From: Clostridia bacterium
GTDB lineage: Bacteria; Bacillota; Clostridia; Christensenellales; Aristaeellaceae
NCBI GenBank assembly: GCA_016296675.1
Contig: JAEDIV010000118.1
Coordinates: 1-8,400, forward strand
Reading direction: 5' to 3'
Length of the DNA stretch: 8,400 nt
Shown here: piece by piece, positions 6,451 through 8,400 of the stretch
How the letters are laid out: the number at the start of each line of letters is the position of its first letter
Numbering within the stretch: position 1 is the stretch's first letter
Notes under the pieces: generated by a model
Told to the model about the DNA's origin: nothing
The model's database searches: none
The model's input: the letters and a program-made list of their open reading frames with translations, nothing else
Made by a program: the position numbers and the translations under genes

Positions 6451-7350
6451 GTGGAGAATACGAATGCATTCCGCTCGGGCTTTGTTGCCATACTGGGCCG
6501 TCCGAACGTTGGGAAATCCAGCATTATGAACCGCTTCGTCGGCGAAAAAGTTGCCATCGTCTCCAATAAAGCGCAGACGACCCGAAGCCGCATCCTCGGC
6601 GTTTCCACACAGGAAAACGCGCAGATCGTGTTTGTCGACACCCCCGGCCTTCATAAGCCGCGCACCAAGCTCGGCGAATTCATGATGAAGGCGGCCAGCG
6701 ATGCGCGCGAAGGCGTGGACGCGGTCATGGTGGTTGTGGACGCAGAGAGAATCGGCAAGCCGGACATGGATATTTTAAAGGACGTTTCCCAGATGAAATG
6801 CCCGAAATTCCTGGTCGTCAATAAAACAGACCTCGTAAAGCCGGAAACGCTCATGCCGAAGCTTGCTGAGATCGACGCCGGCGCGTTTGATCAGGTGGTT
6901 TCCGTTTCCGCCAAGACCGGGCGCAATATGGACGTGCTTTTGAGGCTGATCACAGAAGCGCTGCCCGAAGGCCCCAAATATTTCCCGGACGATATGATCA
7001 CCGATCAGCCGGAGCGCGTTTTGTGCGCCGAGATCATCCGCGAAAAAGCGCTCAGGCATCTGCAGGATGAAATTCCCCACGGCGTAGGCGTAGAAATGCT
7101 GTCCATCAAAAAGCTGTCTGACGAGCTTACGGAAATCCACGCAAACGTCTACTGTGAACGCGCTGCCCACAAATCCATCATCATCGGAAAACAGGGCTCC
7201 ATGCTGGGCCTGATCGGAAGAGAAGCGAGAGTGGACATCGAGCGCATGATGGGCACGCGCATCATGCTCAAGCTCTGGGTCAAGGTGCGCGAAGATTGGC
7301 GCAACCGTGCGGGCGATCTTGTAACCCTGGGCTATACCGATGAAGGCTGA
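6451..7350 (+). CDS. era: GTPase Era
   Basis: A 299-residue essential GTPase that binds the 3' end of 16S rRNA and assists 30S subunit assembly; its length is normal for Era. GTPase motifs are G1 GRPNVGKS (16-23), the G2 region AQTTR (41-45), G3 DTPG (63-66), G4 NKTD (124-127) and G5 SAK (153-155). The C-terminal KH domain is shown by IIIGKQGSMLGLIG (243-256), which carries the GxxG-type loop GKQG. The start is GTG 6451 with AGGAGG (6437-6442) 8 nt upstream, inside the end of the cdd frame. Its placement directly after ybeY fits a shared role in 16S rRNA maturation. Confidence 0.97.
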   Translation: MENTNAFRSGFVAILGRPNVGKSSIMNRFVGEKVAIVSNKAQTTRSRILGVSTQENAQIVFVDTPGLHKPRTKLGEFMMKAASDAREGVDAVMVVVDAERIGKPDMDILKDVSQMKCPKFLVVNKTDLVKPETLMPKLAEIDAGAFDQVVSVSAKTGRNMDVLLRLITEALPEGPKYFPDDMITDQPERVLCAEIIREKALRHLQDEIPHGVGVEMLSIKKLSDELTEIHANVYCERAAHKSIIIGKQGSMLGLIGREARVDIERMMGTRIMLKLWVKVREDWRNRAGDLVTLGYTDEG

Positions 7351-7355
7351 CGGAC

Positions 7356-8075
7356 ATGAATAATTCGCTGACGACCCAGGCGATTGTTCTAAGGCGCGCC
7401 GACTGGCGCGACTACGACCGCATGGTCACGCTGTTTACGCCCGAGCATGGGCGCATTGATGCGGTGGTGCGCGGCTGCCGAAAGCCGAAATCGCCGCTTC
7501 TGAATGCCGCCGAACCCTTCTGCGCGGGTGAATATCAGCTGCTTAAGGTGCGCGATCGGGTGACGGTCACGCAGGCGCGCATCTTAAACAGCTTTTTTGA
7601 GCTCCGCGCCAATTACGACCGGCTGAGCCACGGCGCGTTCTGGCTGAGGCTCCTTTCGGAAGTCGTGATGGAGGACGAGCCGAACGAGGCGCTTTTTCAG
7701 ATGACGTTGAACGCGCTTGCCTATCTTACGCATTCCGATCTTCCCGAGGCGCTTCTCACATGCATGTTTGAAATGCAGTTGTGGCGCATGACGGGTTTTT
7801 CTCCGAACGTCACGGAGTGTGTGATCTGCCGAACGCCCTATGATAAAACGGCGCTCCGCTTTGACGCGCAAAAGGGCGGATGCGTCTGCGCCTTCTGTGC
7901 GCCGGGCGCGCATGTCCTCTCGGAAGCTGCCCGCCGGATCTTGCAGAAAGCGCCGAGAACGCCCTATTCCGCCGTTGAAAAGCTGTATTCCCGGGAAGAA
8001 TGGCCCGAGGCTGCCAGGAGAATCCGCGAATTCACGCTGGCGCGCGTGGGAAATATCAAAAACATCCCGGAATAA
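7356..8075 (+). CDS. recO: DNA repair protein RecO
   Basis: A 239-residue RecO, the mediator that with RecR loads RecA onto SSB-coated single-stranded DNA and anneals strands in RecF-pathway recombination. The N-terminal OB-fold is seen in TTQAIVLRRADWRDYDRMVTLFTPEHGRID-like sequence (about 6-35). A helical region follows, and the C-terminal zinc site is C155-x2-C158 with C178-x2-C181 (C176 is an extra cysteine nearby). The length agrees with the family. The start ATG 7356 is 5 nt after the era stop, with AAGG at 7343-7346 (9-nt spacing). It is the last gene of the cluster, followed by a terminator. Confidence 0.95.
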   Translation: MNNSLTTQAIVLRRADWRDYDRMVTLFTPEHGRIDAVVRGCRKPKSPLLNAAEPFCAGEYQLLKVRDRVTVTQARILNSFFELRANYDRLSHGAFWLRLLSEVVMEDEPNEALFQMTLNALAYLTHSDLPEALLTCMFEMQLWRMTGFSPNVTECVICRTPYDKTALRFDAQKGGCVCAFCAPGAHVLSEAARRILQKAPRTPYSAVEKLYSREEWPEAARRIREFTLARVGNIKNIPE

Positions 8076-8086
8076 AATAGGTATAC

Positions 8087-8126
8087 AAAAGCCGTCTTCA
8101 GCGTTTTTCGCAGGGGACGGCTTTTT
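8087..8126 (+). terminator. Rho-independent terminator after recO
   Basis: AAAAGCCGTC (8087-8096) pairs with GACGGCTTTT (8116-8125), and the T-run ends at 8126. The 19-nt loop holds a minor GCG-TTTTT-CGC hairpin (8101-8111). The A-run on the left arm means the - strand also shows a T-run, so it may work in both directions. It lies 11 nt after the recO stop and marks the end of the long operon. Confidence 0.85.
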
Positions 8127-8139
8127 GTTGTCCAACGAA

Positions 8140-8162
8140 AACCCCCGCATCGTGCGGGGGTT
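8140..8162. other. GC-rich 10-bp hairpin beside the IS200-type element
   Basis: AACCCCCGCA (8140-8149) and TGCGGGGGTT (8153-8162) form a perfect 10-bp stem with a three-base TCG loop. On the + strand it is followed by CGAAAAAG, not a T-run; on the - strand TTTTCG follows, so it may terminate leftward transcription. It could instead be the subterminal hairpin of the insertion element's left end. I cannot decide between these without seeing an empty site. Confidence 0.45.
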
Positions 8163-8183
8163 CGAAAAAGCTTATAGCTATGA

Positions 8184-8262
8184 GTCCATTCGTCCAACCC
8201 TGTGCTAAAATGGAAGAGGTCTGGCAACCGCAACCATGACGAAAGGAGAAAGACGAATGGAC
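8184..8262 (+). promoter_or_regulatory. Long-range inverted repeat that can bury the tnpA start codon
   Basis: GTCCATTCGTC (8184-8194) is an exact reverse complement of GACGAATGGAC (8252-8262), and the right arm contains the tnpA ATG (8257-8259). In an mRNA carrying both arms an 11-bp stem would cover the start codon, with a 57-nt loop holding the Shine-Dalgarno AAAGGAG (8242-8248). Sequestration of the translation start in transcripts entering from outside is an established control in several insertion sequences; applying it here is inference. Confidence 0.6.
8203..8211 (+). promoter_or_regulatory. Candidate extended -10 promoter for tnpA
   Basis: TGCTAAAAT reads as an extended -10 (TGn followed by TAAAAT, 8206-8211). 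No clear -35 is seen at the right distance, which is tolerated by extended -10 promoters. A start near 8218 would lie between the two arms of the inverted repeat at 8184-8262, so this transcript would lack the left arm. Confidence 0.4.
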
Positions 8263-8400
8263 AAGAATAGTATATCACACACGACAAGGAATTTCAAATA
8301 CCATATCGTATTTGTGCCGAAGTAGCGCCGTGAGATAATCTATGGAAAGATAAAGGCAGAGATAGGGAAGATACTGCGAACGCTGTGCGAGAGGAAAGGT
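8257..8400 (+). pseudogene. tnpA: IS200/IS605-type transposase tnpA, interrupted, runs off the edge
   Basis: From ATG 8257 the frame reads MDKNSISHTTRNFKYHIVFV, then PK, a TAG stop at 8323-8325, and continues RREIIYGKIKAEIGKILRTL CERKG to the window edge. This is the unmistakable N-terminus of an IS200-type Y1 transposase (usual pattern S-H-T-x-W-N-x-K-Y-H-I-V-F-x-P-K-Y-R-R), a small HUH-type enzyme acting on single-stranded DNA. The normally conserved Tyr of PKYRR is the TAG, and the conserved Trp is Arg (AGG). The Shine-Dalgarno AAAGGAG (8242-8248) is 8 nt upstream and intact. The HUH motif and catalytic Tyr lie beyond the window. Most likely a decaying copy; a sequencing error or suppression of TAG cannot be excluded. 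Confidence 0.85.

Noticed and set aside
8169..8179. Small palindrome AGCT-TAT-AGCT
   Set aside because: Only 4-bp arms; too short to call an operator or an insertion end on its own, though it is close to the expected left end of the element.
1..8400. CRISPR arrays, tRNA or rRNA genes, riboswitches, defence or biosynthetic clusters
   Set aside because: No regularly spaced repeats, cloverleaf-like sequences or recognised aptamer motifs were seen; the DNA is almost fully taken up by conserved coding sequence.

Overview
The window is a compact, single-strand segment of a low-to-mid GC Gram-positive genome, most likely a spore-forming member of the Clostridia. The reasons are the sporulation pair yqfC-yqfD, strong AGGAGG-type ribosome binding sites, frequent TTG and GTG starts, and a gene order (yqfC, yqfD, phoH, pgpH/yqfF, ybeY, cdd, era, recO) that matches the conserved Firmicutes cluster known from Bacillus subtilis. 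I cannot name a genus from the sequence alone.

Layout. Positions 1-188 hold two hairpins (6-29 and the rho-independent terminator 61-86 of an unseen upstream unit), then a sigma-A type promoter at 150-178. A small unrecognised membrane/coiled-coil protein follows (189-518). A sigma-E-like promoter over its 3' end precedes yqfC (579-854) and yqfD (818-1987), which overlap. phoH (1992-3005) follows 4 nt after yqfD. A 116-bp gap with two adjacent hairpins separates phoH from the 7TM-HD phosphodiesterase gene (3122-5515). That gene overlaps by ATGA with a single ORF encoding YbeY fused to cytidine deaminase (5512-6447). era (6451-7350) and recO (7356-8075) complete the cluster. A terminator (8087-8126) and a second strong hairpin (8140-8162) close it, and the left part of an IS200-type element with an interrupted tnpA runs off the right edge.

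How the genes fit together. The cluster mixes sporulation (YqfC, YqfD), RNA/ribosome metabolism (PhoH-type ATPase, YbeY, Era), nucleotide signalling (a PgpH-like c-di-AMP phosphodiesterase), pyrimidine salvage (cytidine deaminase) and DNA repair (RecO). Short gaps, overlaps and a single shared strand suggest one or two long transcripts, with an extra sporulation promoter ahead of yqfC.

Most notable points. The ybeY-cdd fusion keeps a near-perfect Shine-Dalgarno and an in-frame GTG exactly where an independent cdd would begin, so both a fusion and a free deaminase could be made. The dgkA gene that lies between ybeY and cdd in B. subtilis is absent. The HD phosphodiesterase carries an extra, roughly 93-residue Glu/Lys/Ala tail with a tandem 10-residue repeat. 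The IS200-type left end has an 11-bp inverted repeat that would bury the tnpA start codon only in transcripts reading in from outside. No wholly new multi-gene system is evident; most of the window is conserved housekeeping and sporulation DNA.
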